This document shows, in pieces, positions 32,287 through 41,890 of a stretch of 64,000 nt of DNA; the stretch's first letter is position 1; each line of letters opens with the position of its first letter. The position numbers were made by a program, and so were the translations under genes. The DNA is from Deltaproteobacteria bacterium. GTDB taxonomy: Bacteria > Desulfobacterota > Binatia > Binatales > Binataceae. The stretch spans positions 33,551-97,550 of the forward strand of contig JAJYRQ010000011.1 in assembly GCA_021794015.1 (NCBI GenBank). Reading direction: 5' to 3'. Below the pieces are notes generated by a model. The model did not search any database and was not told the DNA's origin. It was given only the letters and a program-made list of their open reading frames with translations.

Positions 32287-35004
32287 ATGCTTCAGCCGAG
32301 ACATCCCGCCTTTCACGAACGCCTGGCGGCCTGGCGCGAAGCCGCGGCCGCCGCCGTCGACGTTGCAATTCTGGCGGCGCTCATCTATGTCGGCCGCGTC
32401 GTCGCCCTAACCGTGCTGGTCTTTGTCGACGGGCTGATTCGCCATCAACTGCTCGGTCAACCCACTATCATCAGCCCTCAGCAATTCTCTGAGCGCGGCA
32501 ATCTCCTGGCGCAATTGCGGGCACAGATGGAGGCGCGTCCCGTGATTCTTGGCCGCCCAGCCTTGACCTACGCGCTGGCTTTTTACGTCGGGCCGGCGAC
32601 CCTCATCCTGCTCTACTGGCTCCTGTTGCAGTCGGCGGCCGGAGGCCGGCCACTAGGAAGAATTCTGTTCAACCGCCGGCGTCCTGCAGGTCGAGGACTC
32701 CAGACCGCGCAGGCTGTCGAACCGGCCGGGAAAACCGCCGAGCAAGGCCCCGATCCGGCCGCCGCGGGGTTTGTGCGGCGCATCGATGCCCGGCTCCCGC
32801 GTCAGGCAGCGGCGGTCCTGCCGGCGGCTTTGGCCCGCTTAGCTAATTCTCTGGGCGGCTGGCGCGATCTTCTGGCGCCGATGCAGCCGCTTTCGGCTGC
32901 CATGCGCGCGGTTGGCGCCTCCCTGGTGCTGTTTGCGCTGCTGCTCGCGGTTGCTACGCCGGCGCTTTCGGCTCGCCCGTCGTCGCTGGTCCAGGTCGCC
33001 TTCGAGGCGGCCGGGGCGCAGCCGGCAACCGTAGCGCGCCTGTCACTGTGGTTAGCGTTGGCGGGTCTGGCGATCGGCTGGGCGGCGGCGCTTGCCGGTG
33101 CCGCGCTGACCAACCGTGGGCTTTTTCTCCTCACCGGCGTCTTCTACGTTTTTGCGTTCGTTCCCATCGGATTCGCAAGCGCCGGACGCGTCTATTGGCT
33201 GGTGCTACCGCAGTGGACGCTGGTGCTGCTGGCCGCAATGATGCGCCGCGGCCGGGCGGGAGCGGCTCGTCTTGCCACGATTTGGCTTTTGAGTCTTGTG
33301 GCCACGTTTCATACGCTTCGGCTGACGCCGCTTAACGCAACTGTTGTCGCCCGGTCATGGGTTGCCGTTTTGTCGATAAGTTTCGTCCTCGCCGCCGCGC
33401 TCGGCCGCGTTCGCGCGGAGGTCGGCATGGGCGCCGCTTTCTGCTCGCTGCTCGTCGTTGACGCCTGCTTTCTGGGGGCGGTGCTGCGCGGCGGATTGCC
33501 GTTGCTGGCCGGGAAAATCTACCTGTCGTTGTCCCAACTGGCCGGCCTGCTCATGCTGTTCTGGTTTGTGCTCGGGCGCAACCTGGTTGACACAGCGATC
33601 GCGGTGGCTCGCGCCGCGCCGGCAATGGCAAAAACCCTGGCAGGGCCCGGGCGGATGGCGGCGATGCTGTTTACCTGCTGCCTGGGCGAGCTCTTTGTCA
33701 TCGGTGAACTTCAGTATTACGGCCTTGCTTCCGACGCGCCGGGAAAATTCTCGCCGGCCCTGCTCGGCTTGACGGCGCACCAGGGGATCGCGCTGGCCGT
33801 GCTTCTGGTCGCCGTGCTGTTAGGTCTGGCAGGCAAGCTTTCCGCGCGGGCGGCCGCGTTTTTGTTCGCGTCGTGGGTTTTTACGCTGGCCTTGGTTCTC
33901 GTATGGTTTTCCGCCGGTCCTGCCGAAAGAACCGAGCCGGCGCAGCGAAGCGTCGTTCAATGGCTGGGCGCAATCGCAGATTCAATCCACAGCGCCGAAG
34001 ATTTGAGCGCTGTCGGGATCCTGACGTTCGTCCTTTTCCGGGAATCGTTCAAAGCGCCGCAGCGGTTCGCACGCGGCAGCAGCGAGGCAAGAAACCGCCC
34101 GGCAGCGGCGTTTTGCTACCTCGGCGCGTTCATCCTGCTCGAAACGCTCAGCCATTTCGGCCTGGCTTCGGGCACGACCAATCCCCGGGCGCCCGCGGCC
34201 TTCACCCTCTCGGGGTTCGAAGCGCTGCTTATCCCGTTGGGGCTTTATGCGGTTTTCGAAAAGCGTGTTAGCGCTGCCGCGCGGCCGCTAATCGTAGTTG
34301 CGTTCGCCTGGGGGATGGCCGCGTCGGTCGTCGGGTACTTTGCGAGAGCCGCGCTGGGCGATCCCCGCAAGCTTTTCTGGATCGCGAACGCCGGCGTGAT
34401 CGCGGCGGACCAGGCGGCGGTTGTCATCCTGGCGCTCGCGATCATCCGTCTCGGTCGCATCGCGCGCGTTGTCGACACGGCGGCGATTGGCGCGGCCTGC
34501 GGGCTGGGTTTTGCGGTCGCGTATAGCGAGGCGCTGTTCGCGCCGCTGCTGGGCCAGGTCGTCGCCGTCGCCGCCGCGCTATTTGACTTTTCGCCGGGCC
34601 TGAGGTTCGCTGCGGCCTGGTTTGACCCGTCGAAGTGGAATCTTGTCCCGCCCGCGGACACGCTGATTTTTTATCTCCTGGCACCGGTATCGATCGCGAT
34701 TGCCGGGCTTGTAGGGAATCCCGCGAGAGGGACAGCCAATCTGCGGCCTCGCATTGTCGCGCCGTTGGCGGTATGGCTGACGACGGCCGCCATCGCCGCA
34801 CCGCTTTATTGGAGCCCGCTCCTGTCAGCGCCGCTAAACCTGCTGCCGAGTTTTAACGCGCGGCCGGACTACCTGGGACGGCTGTTGCAAATTGAGCTCG
34901 AGGCAATAGCCTACCTTGCTCTGGCCGTGCTGTTCGCAGGCTGGTTCCTCGCACGGGCTGCGGGGCATGAGGAAGCGGCCGGCGTTCGTCCGAAAGCGGC
35001 CTGA
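32287..35004 (+). CDS. large polytopic membrane protein of unknown function
   Basis: About 905 residues from the ATG at 32287 (MLQPRHPAFHERLA). The frame is open back to 32212, but that part is Arg/Pro-rich and overlaps nothing useful. I count roughly twenty hydrophobic segments. A charged cytoplasmic-type linker lies at about residues 115-190 (FNRRRPAGRGLQTAQAVEPA). There is no ATPase, transferase or channel motif that I recognise, and no His- or Cys-rich site. It begins about 100 bases after the Liv fusion on the same strand and could share its transcript. Its base use is like the surroundings. Function unknown. Confidence 0.7.
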   Translation: MLQPRHPAFHERLAAWREAAAAAVDVAILAALIYVGRVVALTVLVFVDGLIRHQLLGQPTIISPQQFSERGNLLAQLRAQMEARPVILGRPALTYALAFYVGPATLILLYWLLLQSAAGGRPLGRILFNRRRPAGRGLQTAQAVEPAGKTAEQGPDPAAAGFVRRIDARLPRQAAAVLPAALARLANSLGGWRDLLAPMQPLSAAMRAVGASLVLFALLLAVATPALSARPSSLVQVAFEAAGAQPATVARLSLWLALAGLAIGWAAALAGAALTNRGLFLLTGVFYVFAFVPIGFASAGRVYWLVLPQWTLVLLAAMMRRGRAGAARLATIWLLSLVATFHTLRLTPLNATVVARSWVAVLSISFVLAAALGRVRAEVGMGAAFCSLLVVDACFLGAVLRGGLPLLAGKIYLSLSQLAGLLMLFWFVLGRNLVDTAIAVARAAPAMAKTLAGPGRMAAMLFTCCLGELFVIGELQYYGLASDAPGKFSPALLGLTAHQGIALAVLLVAVLLGLAGKLSARAAAFLFASWVFTLALVLVWFSAGPAERTEPAQRSVVQWLGAIADSIHSAEDLSAVGILTFVLFRESFKAPQRFARGSSEARNRPAAAFCYLGAFILLETLSHFGLASGTTNPRAPAAFTLSGFEALLIPLGLYAVFEKRVSAAARPLIVVAFAWGMAASVVGYFARAALGDPRKLFWIANAGVIAADQAAVVILALAIIRLGRIARVVDTAAIGAACGLGFAVAYSEALFAPLLGQVVAVAAALFDFSPGLRFAAAWFDPSKWNLVPPADTLIFYLLAPVSIAIAGLVGNPARGTANLRPRIVAPLAVWLTTAAIAAPLYWSPLLSAPLNLLPSFNARPDYLGRLLQIELEAIAYLALAVLFAGWFLARAAGHEEAAGVRPKAA

Positions 35005-35113
35005 GGACCAGGCGGATAGCGGCGCAGCGTAGGGCGGCCGGCATCCGGCCGGCGGGTCGGCGCGCCGGCGAGCGCCAGCGGTAGGCTGTCTCGCGGCCGG
35101 TGACGCTGCTTTG

Positions 35114-35797
35114 TCAGGCGCGCTGGTTGTAAAGGGTCATCGCCCGCTCCAGACCTTCCGCGATGACCGCCACAACCGCCTGTGCCGCACGCTCGGTCAC
35201 CGGCGCGAAAAACGCCAGCTCCGCCGGCTCCATCGGCTTCAAGACCCACTCTGCGGCGTCCAACGGCGGCACCGGCCGTCCGATCCCGATGCGCAGGCGC
35301 AGGAACTCCGGGGTGCCAAGGCTTTCGGCGATCGACCGCACGCCGCGATTGCCCGCGTCGGTTCCGCCGCGTTTTAGCCGCAACTGGCCTGGCTCAAGGT
35401 CGAGGTCGTCATGGACCACCAGCAGCCGCTGCGCCGCCACCTGCAAGTAGCGCCGGGCTGCCGCCACCGACCTGCCGCTTAAGTTGTAGTAGGTTGAAGG
35501 TTTGAGCAGAACCACGCTGGCCTGGTCGATGATTATTTCACCAACCTGGGCGTGGAACCTGCGGCGGTCAAAGCCGGCGTCGTGTGAGGCTGCAAGCCGG
35601 TCGGCGACCATAAAGCCAAGGTTGTGACGGCTGACCCGGTATGCGGCTTCCGGGTTTCCGAGGCCGGCAACGATCCAGCGCTGCCGGTCGGCAGCTTGGC
35701 CGGGGGCATGTCCGGCGGCCGGGGCACGGCGAAACGCGGCGAAAAGCCTGGAAATGCGACCCACGGTTACGCCATAGGGGCCGGCCACGCCCTGCAA
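35114..35797 (-). CDS. pth: peptidyl-tRNA hydrolase
   Basis: A Pth-family enzyme that frees tRNA from dropped peptidyl-tRNA. Motifs: IVAGLGNPEAAYRVSRHNLG (with the catalytic His in RHN), KPSTYYNLSG (Asn kept; usual M is Y) and VVHDDLDLEPGQLRLKRGG (Asp kept). The last block reads TDAGNRGVRS, where most relatives have GGHxGxRS, so the His is Asn here. The frame runs to a TTG at 35797, but the first 40 residues are not family-like. The true start may be a GTG at 35788 or 35764. The gene follows hisC by 23 bases. Confidence 0.88.
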   Translation of the reverse strand: MQGVAGPYGVTVGRISRLFAAFRRAPAAGHAPGQAADRQRWIVAGLGNPEAAYRVSRHNLGFMVADRLAASHDAGFDRRRFHAQVGEIIIDQASVVLLKPSTYYNLSGRSVAAARRYLQVAAQRLLVVHDDLDLEPGQLRLKRGGTDAGNRGVRSIAESLGTPEFLRLRIGIGRPVPPLDAAEWVLKPMEPAELAFFAPVTERAAQAVVAVIAEGLERAMTLYNQRA

Positions 35798-35820
35798 GCC
35801 TCGGCGCGGGCGCGCGGCGC

Positions 35821-36939
35821 TCAGCCGCAGCGCTCCGCGCGGCCGTTGACGCGGCTTACCCCAAGCCGCCTCATCAGGGGCTCCAGCGCGCGAAACAGCC
35901 GCGCCATCTGGCCCGGCGTGCCGATCGAGATACGCAGCGCGTCGGGCAGAGCGTCGGCGAAGTGGCGGACCAGGATTCCCTGGCGCCTAAGCTGGCGCGC
36001 CACGCCCTCAAGATTGTGCCCCGCAAGCCGCGCCAGGACGAAGTTCGCCGCGGATGGCGGCACCGCGAATCCTATCCGCCGCAGCCGCGCCTCAGCCATC
36101 CGCCGGGTTGCCTTGATCTTCGCCGCGTTGCGCCGCATCCAGCCGACTTCCTCGAGCGCCTGCGCGCCGGCCGCGATCGCCGGAGCGCTTAGGTTGTACG
36201 AATCCTTCACCTTGAGCAGCGCGTCCACCACGACCGGCGCAGCGAACAAGAGCCCCACCCGCATCCCGGCCAGCGAAAACGACTTGGAAAGCGAGCGCAC
36301 CACCGCCAAGTTGGCATGCCGGCCGACCAAGCCGAGCGCGTCGGCTTCGGCAAAATCGACGTAGGCTTCGTCTACCACCAGCAGCCGGCTTCCAAGGCGC
36401 GCCGCAAGCCTGTCGATCTCATCGATTGCGGTGAACGTCCCGGACGGCGAGTTGGGGTTGCATACGATCGTCAGGCGCGCCCGCGCCGCGGCCAGCCGCA
36501 CCACCGGCAGGCTAAAGTCCGCGGCCATCGGCACGGCGACGACCTGCGCCTCCTGCATGGCCGCCAGCGTGGCGTACAGCGAGTAAGTCGGCGCCGCATA
36601 AGCGACCCGGTCGCCCGGGCCAAGCGCGGCCCGGAACAAAAGCGCCAGAAGCTCGTCAGACCCGTTGCCGGCAAGGATCATTTGCGGCGGCAGACCGTAG
36701 AGGCGCGAGGCGCTCTGGACCAGCCGGTCGGCTCGCGGCGGCGGATAACGCCTTAGACTATCCGCAGCGGCCGCGCGGCGAATCGCCCTTATGACGCCCG
36801 GCGCCGGCGGGTAGGGATTCTCGTTGGTGTTGAGCTTGAGAACCTGCTCGCCCGGCCGCGGCTGCTCCCCGGGCGTGTAGGGCTCCATCCTGCGCAGCGC
36901 GGCACGCAGCATCACCGCGCCGGGTGCGTAACGGCTCAC
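35821..36939 (-). CDS. hisC: histidinol-phosphate aminotransferase
   Basis: A 372-residue fold-type I PLP aminotransferase of the HisC group, which makes histidinol phosphate from imidazole-acetol phosphate and glutamate. Marks: KLNTNENPYPPAPGV near the start, NPNSPSGTFT, VVDEAYVDFAE (PLP-binding Asp and Tyr) and RSLSKSFSLAGMRVG, with the PLP lysine. It ends with LRISIGTPGQMARL, the substrate-binding Arg region. The start GTG overlaps the cutA stop as GTGA, which fixes it. No other his gene is in the window, so it is separated from a his operon, or it serves phenylalanine/tyrosine as some HisC do. Confidence 0.88.
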   Translation of the reverse strand: MSRYAPGAVMLRAALRRMEPYTPGEQPRPGEQVLKLNTNENPYPPAPGVIRAIRRAAAADSLRRYPPPRADRLVQSASRLYGLPPQMILAGNGSDELLALLFRAALGPGDRVAYAAPTYSLYATLAAMQEAQVVAVPMAADFSLPVVRLAAARARLTIVCNPNSPSGTFTAIDEIDRLAARLGSRLLVVDEAYVDFAEADALGLVGRHANLAVVRSLSKSFSLAGMRVGLLFAAPVVVDALLKVKDSYNLSAPAIAAGAQALEEVGWMRRNAAKIKATRRMAEARLRRIGFAVPPSAANFVLARLAGHNLEGVARQLRRQGILVRHFADALPDALRISIGTPGQMARLFRALEPLMRRLGVSRVNGRAERCG

Positions 36940-37364
36940 GCCGGCCGCCTCGAACCGCGCCTCGGGCTCTGGCCCTGGCGGAGCGCCGGGTTACGCCGCT
37001 CGCGCCGGGTCTTGTCGGACCGTCCGCCGGCCTGGCAACGCTCCGGCCCCACCTCGGATAACAGCCACGCCAGGTAGCGCCGGGAGCTTCTGCAAAGCGG
37101 CAGCGCAATTATCTCGGGCACCTGGTAACTGTGAAGCTCCCGCACCCGCCGTTCCAGCGCCGGCCAGCATCGGGCGGCCGTCTTGATCAGCATCAGGAAC
37201 TCGCCCTGCTGCTCGACGCTCCCCTGCCATCGGTAAAGCGAGCGCACCGGCCCGAGAATGTTGACGCAGGCGGCCAGGCGCTCCTCAACCAGAGCGCGCG
37301 CGATCGATCCGGCTTCGTCCTGATTTGCCGTGCTGACGACGACTAATCTTGCGCTGTCGGCCAT
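36936..37364 (-). CDS. cutA: CutA1 divalent-ion tolerance protein with a basic C-terminal extension
   Basis: A 142-residue protein of the CutA1 family of small trimeric cytosolic proteins linked to divalent metals. The core (about 1-105) has VVVSTANQDEAGSIARALVE, ACVNILGPVRSLYRWQG and LHSYQVPEIIALPL, all typical. About 35 further residues are Arg-rich (KTRRERRNPALRQGQSPRRG), have no counterpart in the family and overlap the hisC start. I use the ATG at 37364 rather than a GTG nine bases upstream. The tail may be an artefact of overlap with hisC or a disordered addition. Confidence 0.85.
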   Translation of the reverse strand: MADSARLVVVSTANQDEAGSIARALVEERLAACVNILGPVRSLYRWQGSVEQQGEFLMLIKTAARCWPALERRVRELHSYQVPEIIALPLCRSSRRYLAWLLSEVGPERCQAGGRSDKTRRERRNPALRQGQSPRRGSRRPA

Positions 37365-37411
37365 GCGATCCACGGGCGCCGGGGCGCGCCTCCTTGCGGT
37401 TGACAGCTACT

Positions 37412-38176
37412 TTACCGGCGCTCTCCAAGCAGTCCAAGCCGGCCAAGCACGCGCGCCGTGGCCGGGCAATGGACGCGGGCGGCGCGAGCGACTTTACTCG
37501 CTCCCGCCAGGCTTAAGTGCGCCGCCAGCAGCGCCAGGTCGCTCGGCCGATCCACGTCGTACCAGGCCGGGCCAAGGGCGAAGCGCACGCGCCGGGCCGT
37601 AAGGCGCGCCATTGTCTGGGCCAGGACGCGGCGCGTGCCCCAGTGGATGCCGGCAAACACTTCGGGCACGCCCCCGCGCGCGCCGACCAGGTAGTAACCT
37701 CCGTCCAGGCTCGGCGCCAGCACGAACGGGACGCGGCGCAAAAGCTCAACGCTACGCGCCAGAAGCGCAAGCGGGACCGAAGGCACGTCGCTGCCCATGA
37801 GCAGCGCACCCTTGCCTGCATAGCGCCGCAGTGCCTCGAACATGCGTCGCCCCAAGCCGCCTCGGCTTTGCGCCAACAGCTCGGCGCCGCTAAGGCGGCT
37901 TAAGCGCTGAAAGTAGCGGCCCGCCGGCCCCGTATCGGCTTCGGCGCCGGCAATCACCACCCGAACCCCAGGAACTAAAGCCGCCTTGGCCAGCGTGTCG
38001 CTAATAAAGGCGTCGGCCAAGGCGGCCGCGCCGCGCGCACCCACCGCAGGTATCAGCCGGGTCTTGGCCCGGCCAACCAGCGGCGCGCGACAGAAAACCA
38101 CCAGGACAAGCTCCCGAACGCCGGCGCCCATCTCGCCGCAGCCGCGCGCCGCCGTCAGTCCCGCAAGCGCCGTCAC
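37412..38176 (-). CDS. DUF2064/TIGR04282 glycosyltransferase-like protein
   Basis: A 254-residue protein of the CofC/GT-A-like DUF2064 family. Marks in order: VFCRAPLVGRAKTRLIPAVG (nucleotide loop), LLMGSDVPSVP (the DxP metal site), LAPSLDGGYYLVGARG, GIHWGTRRVLAQT and WYDVDRPSDLALL. The GTG at 38176 overlaps the upstream AsmA-like stop as GTGA and is preferred. An ATG at 38131 would also fit the family start. Such proteins are thought to transfer sugar or nucleotide groups, often in hopanoid, exopolysaccharide or lipid clusters, but none is proven here. Confidence 0.82.
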   Translation of the reverse strand: MTALAGLTAARGCGEMGAGVRELVLVVFCRAPLVGRAKTRLIPAVGARGAAALADAFISDTLAKAALVPGVRVVIAGAEADTGPAGRYFQRLSRLSGAELLAQSRGGLGRRMFEALRRYAGKGALLMGSDVPSVPLALLARSVELLRRVPFVLAPSLDGGYYLVGARGGVPEVFAGIHWGTRRVLAQTMARLTARRVRFALGPAWYDVDRPSDLALLAAHLSLAGASKVARAARVHCPATARVLGRLGLLGERR

Positions 38177-41100
38177 CGGCCCCGTAACGCGTCGGGCGCG
38201 ATGACGTTTATCGGCAGCGTTACCGTCTCGCGGATGAACTCCAGCACCGAGGTGAGCGGCATCGGCATCACGCTCGGATCGTCGAGCGGCCCTCTGATAT
38301 TCACGTAGAAAGCGAGCAGCCGCTCCGTCCCGCCGGCCAGGTTCTGACCCACCAGCGGCACTTTGCCGGCCAGCCAGCTCAGCCCGTTGAACGGCACCAC
38401 GCCCGCGCGCAAGTCGATGCGGCGTGTCGCCAGGTTCGCCTCGCCGCCGGCGAAAATGTTCATCGCCGGCCCGAGCAGAAGAAGGTTTCGCGTCGAGACC
38501 AGCCCCTTGTTCGCCGTCAGGTCGGCGCTCAGTCTGTCGAACGGGATGCCTGCCACGACCGGGTCGGGAAGCTGGGCGGAAAGCCAGGTCTTAAGCGAAA
38601 CCGCGCCCAGCAGCCGCGAGAGCAAAACCAGCCTGCGCAGCACGCCGTGCCGTACCAGCACCTGCGCCTTGCCCTCCATCGTAGGCATAAACCTTGCGCC
38701 GGTCCCGCCGCGCAGGTCGGCGGTCATCTCGATGTCGCCCTCGAGAATCGGCCGCTGCTTATGCGCGAAGATGCCGAACAGGCCGGCCGCGTTGACGTGC
38801 TCGGCGCGCCCGGCAACCCGCAGCGTGTGCGCCGTAGTATCGCCCGACACTTCACCCGCGACGCGGCCTCCGAAGACGGTCGCTTTAAGCTGCTCGAGCT
38901 GCCAGCGGCCGGCGCCCCAGGAAAGCCGGCCGCTGGCGTCTGAGAGAGGCAAGTTCCCCAAGAGCGCGCTGCGGGCCTCAACCTCGCCCGAACCTGGCAG
39001 GTGGGCGAACAGCGACGAGCGCGGATGCTTGCGCTGCTCCGGCGGGCGAATGTACTGGAACTCAAAATGGGTGGCAAACAGCCGAAACCCGACCCGCGGC
39101 GCCCGCCAGTCAGGCACCATGAACGTAAGCGAGGCGCCATGGCCCTCGAACGTCGCGCGCGGTACAAGCACCTCCAGGGAGTGCCCCTTAAGCGTAAGCG
39201 ACGCCGCATGAATCGTGGCGGGCGACCGCAAGGCGTCAACGATCAGTTCGCCGCGACCCATCCTGAGGCGGCCCCCGAACAGCCAGTCTTTGATTTCGGG
39301 GCCGCCACGGACCGAAATCCTGCCGGAGAGCGGGCCGCGCAGCTCAACTTCGCTCAAGTCGACGCTCCCGGCCAGCCAGTATTCCGGCCGCAGCCGCAAG
39401 AGCTCGACGCTGCCGCGCGTGAGCACAATATGCCCCGGCTTAAGCCCGACTGCGCCCTCCAGTACCATCTCGCCGGCCGCCGCCCGCGCCATTCCCAGCC
39501 GCGCAGTGTGCACGACGAGCCTGCCCGGGCGCGCCACCGCGGCAATCCGTCGCACCACGAGTTCATGGGGGAAGCGCCGCAGTCGCAGCTCAACGCCCGT
39601 GGCCGAGAGCTGAAGCCGATACCGGGCCGGCCAAGCCAAAGGACGGCCTCTTGCAACCTCGCCCCTTAGCGTCAAGGCCAGGCGCGCCATGCCGCGCACT
39701 TTCTCCAACTCGCGGCCGAGCGCGGCAACCGAGGCCGACGCCCGCCGTTCGGCCATCGCATGAAGCTCATCGAGATCGACCCTGGCCCGAGCATCCAGCA
39801 CATAACGCGCCCGAGAGAGGTGCGGTGCAACGCTCACCTCGCAGCGCAGGTCGATTAGTCGGGATGCGCCGATGGTAAGACTTGTGCGGTTTATGGTCAG
39901 TCGGCCTTGAGCATAGGAAAGGTCGGCGGTCAGGTCCGTTATCGGAGGAAGCTCTGCGGCCCAGGCCGGCCGCCAGCTTACGCCGCTTAACCGCGCTTTA
40001 AACCCGAGCGCGGCCGCCAGCGTCCGGGCGGGATCGCGACGCAACCGTTCAAGGTCTACTTCGAGCGAGAGCTGGTCGACGAACAGCGCGCCCGCGTCAA
40101 CGCTGCGCACCATGGCGGCAAGCTCAGCCGGCGCCCCAGCCAGAGCCGACGCCGCCATGGCCGAGCGCCCCAGGTCGATCCGTACGCCGCCGGCAGCAAT
40201 TCTGAGCCGTCCGTTGGGACTCTGCCACTTGGCCAAATCCGCCTGCGCGCTGGCCAGGACCTCCGCGCCGCGGGCAAGAACAAGCTGCGAGAGCCTGAGC
40301 GCGTCCTGCGACAGTTCGTAGTGCGCCGACAGATCGCAGTCACCCAGGATAAGCGGCCCCCGCAGACCGCTCATCGCAAGGTCGAAATCGGCAATCCGCA
40401 GCGCGAGCAAGCCGGTAAGTCCGCGGCGCAGATCGAGTACAAAGCTGGTCGTTGCGCCGGCCAGGCCCGAGGGCGCAGCCCAAACGCCATGCAACGCCGA
40501 GAGCCTTACGCCCCGCACACGCAGAACGCCGCGCGCCAGCTCCGTGTCGCTTGTGGACGCCCCGACCGCAACCCGAACTTCACCGGAAAGCGCCGGAGCG
40601 GACGGGAAAAACCCCACCTTGGGAGCCTTAAACTCAAAGCGCCACGCGCCCGGCCGCCTCGTGCTGTAGTGCGCCTTTAAATCCAGCCCCCGAACCAACG
40701 ACCGCCCCTGGCTGTCTTCGACCGCGGCCTGGCTGAGCCTAAGCTCGCGCATCATCGAAGCGAGCTGGCCAAGCCTTTGGCGTACCAACCCGGCCAGCCG
40801 CGCGTCGAACAGGGCTCCCGGCACCAAAGCGGCCGACGCTTTCTGCACCGTCGCCGGCACCCGCAGCACCGGATGGTCCAGCTCCAGGGCGTAGACCGGC
40901 GCCAGGTCACGCCGTAGAAGACTTCCGTAGCGAAGCGAAACCCTGACCTCGTCAACGGTGAGCAGTTGGCTACCGTTGCGTCGCATCCGCACGGCAGTAA
41001 CCACCAGCGCCAAGCGACGCCCGGGGATCAGAGTGCTTCGCGCAAATACGACCTCGGTGCCGGTTCGCGCCCTGACCTGATCGAGAAGTGCCGCCAGCAG

Positions 41101-41199
41101 CTCTCTGCGGTAGTGCAAAACGCCAGCCACCGCAGCCAGCGTCAAGGCAAGCAGAGCCAGCGCGCACCAGGCGCAAATCTTTGCGATTCTCTTAGCCAC
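38173..41199 (-). CDS. AsmA/TamB-like envelope protein (DUF3971-type)
   Basis: A 1008-residue protein with one N-terminal membrane helix (ICAWCALALLALTLAAVAGV), followed by long beta-rich sequence. It begins with the AsmA-like LLAALLDQVRARTGTEVVFA and ends with an AsmA2/DUF3971-like block (ANKGLVSTRNLLLLGPAMNI, RIDLRAGVVPFNGLSWLAGK). Proteins of this repeating beta-groove class span the periplasm and are thought to carry phospholipids to the outer membrane, which implies a diderm cell. The GTG at 41199 is the only likely start. It is followed without gap by the DUF2064 gene. Confidence 0.8.
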   Translation of the reverse strand: MAKRIAKICAWCALALLALTLAAVAGVLHYRRELLAALLDQVRARTGTEVVFARSTLIPGRRLALVVTAVRMRRNGSQLLTVDEVRVSLRYGSLLRRDLAPVYALELDHPVLRVPATVQKASAALVPGALFDARLAGLVRQRLGQLASMMRELRLSQAAVEDSQGRSLVRGLDLKAHYSTRRPGAWRFEFKAPKVGFFPSAPALSGEVRVAVGASTSDTELARGVLRVRGVRLSALHGVWAAPSGLAGATTSFVLDLRRGLTGLLALRIADFDLAMSGLRGPLILGDCDLSAHYELSQDALRLSQLVLARGAEVLASAQADLAKWQSPNGRLRIAAGGVRIDLGRSAMAASALAGAPAELAAMVRSVDAGALFVDQLSLEVDLERLRRDPARTLAAALGFKARLSGVSWRPAWAAELPPITDLTADLSYAQGRLTINRTSLTIGASRLIDLRCEVSVAPHLSRARYVLDARARVDLDELHAMAERRASASVAALGRELEKVRGMARLALTLRGEVARGRPLAWPARYRLQLSATGVELRLRRFPHELVVRRIAAVARPGRLVVHTARLGMARAAAGEMVLEGAVGLKPGHIVLTRGSVELLRLRPEYWLAGSVDLSEVELRGPLSGRISVRGGPEIKDWLFGGRLRMGRGELIVDALRSPATIHAASLTLKGHSLEVLVPRATFEGHGASLTFMVPDWRAPRVGFRLFATHFEFQYIRPPEQRKHPRSSLFAHLPGSGEVEARSALLGNLPLSDASGRLSWGAGRWQLEQLKATVFGGRVAGEVSGDTTAHTLRVAGRAEHVNAAGLFGIFAHKQRPILEGDIEMTADLRGGTGARFMPTMEGKAQVLVRHGVLRRLVLLSRLLGAVSLKTWLSAQLPDPVVAGIPFDRLSADLTANKGLVSTRNLLLLGPAMNIFAGGEANLATRRIDLRAGVVPFNGLSWLAGKVPLVGQNLAGGTERLLAFYVNIRGPLDDPSVMPMPLTSVLEFIRETVTLPINVIAPDALRGR

Positions 41200-41350
41200 G
41201 TCTCACTACAGCCGACGCCTGCGGGGACGCTATTGTTCCGCCACGCCTTGCCCGGTATCCGCCGCGACACACCCGGCGCCGGCGCGGACCGGCTGCGCAG
41301 CAGCATTCTCGTTGCGGACCCCGACAAAGACGCCAGCCCCAGAGGAAGGA

Positions 41351-41890
41351 TTACGACGCCGCGCCAAGCTGTCCGATCAACGGCGCGATGTCATCGACCT
41401 CCACGACCTGCCACTGGCCGTCGGCAGGCCGGCGCTCGAGGCGAATCCGCCAGGTATGCCCACGCGCGTCCCGGAACGACGTTTCAGCCCGGCTGCCATC
41501 GCGGTGCAGAAAGAAGATCGCTCCAACCAGCGCCGGGCCCGCAATTCTAAGCCTTTTCGAGCCGCGATTGACCTCGGCGACCGCCCAGCCGCGCACTGCC
41601 TCGGCCAGCGGCGCAACCAGCATATCCACCGCCCCTTTGCCGATAAGGCCGGTTACCACGTCGCCCGAGCGAGCGCGCTCCCGTACGAGCTGGTAACCGG
41701 CATTCCTAACCAGTCGCCGAAAGCCAACGAAGCGCGCCGCCGATTCCCCCTGGCGCGCATCCACCGCCAGCTTAAGTCTCACCAGGGCGAAAGACGGCGT
41801 GCGGGGAATATACAACAGTGCCCACGATACGACCAGAAGAACCATTACGGCCGCGCCAAGCCGCCCTGCGCTTCTTGACATCAGTGCCAT
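41351..41890 (-). CDS. membrane-anchored protein of unknown function (DUF2939-like)
   Basis: About 179 residues from an ATG at 41890; a second ATG at 41881 and a TTG at 41905 are alternatives. One N-terminal helix (GAAVMVLLVVSWALLYIPRT) anchors the protein. The rest is soluble, with DARQGESAARFVGFRRLVRN and a C-terminal strand-rich part ending WQVVEVDDIAPLIGQLGA. The layout of membrane anchor, VD-type helix and final strands recalls DUF2939, but I cannot confirm it. It lies 150 bases upstream of the AsmA-like gene on the same strand. Confidence 0.65.
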   Translation of the reverse strand: MALMSRSAGRLGAAVMVLLVVSWALLYIPRTPSFALVRLKLAVDARQGESAARFVGFRRLVRNAGYQLVRERARSGDVVTGLIGKGAVDMLVAPLAEAVRGWAVAEVNRGSKRLRIAGPALVGAIFFLHRDGSRAETSFRDARGHTWRIRLERRPADGQWQVVEVDDIAPLIGQLGAAS

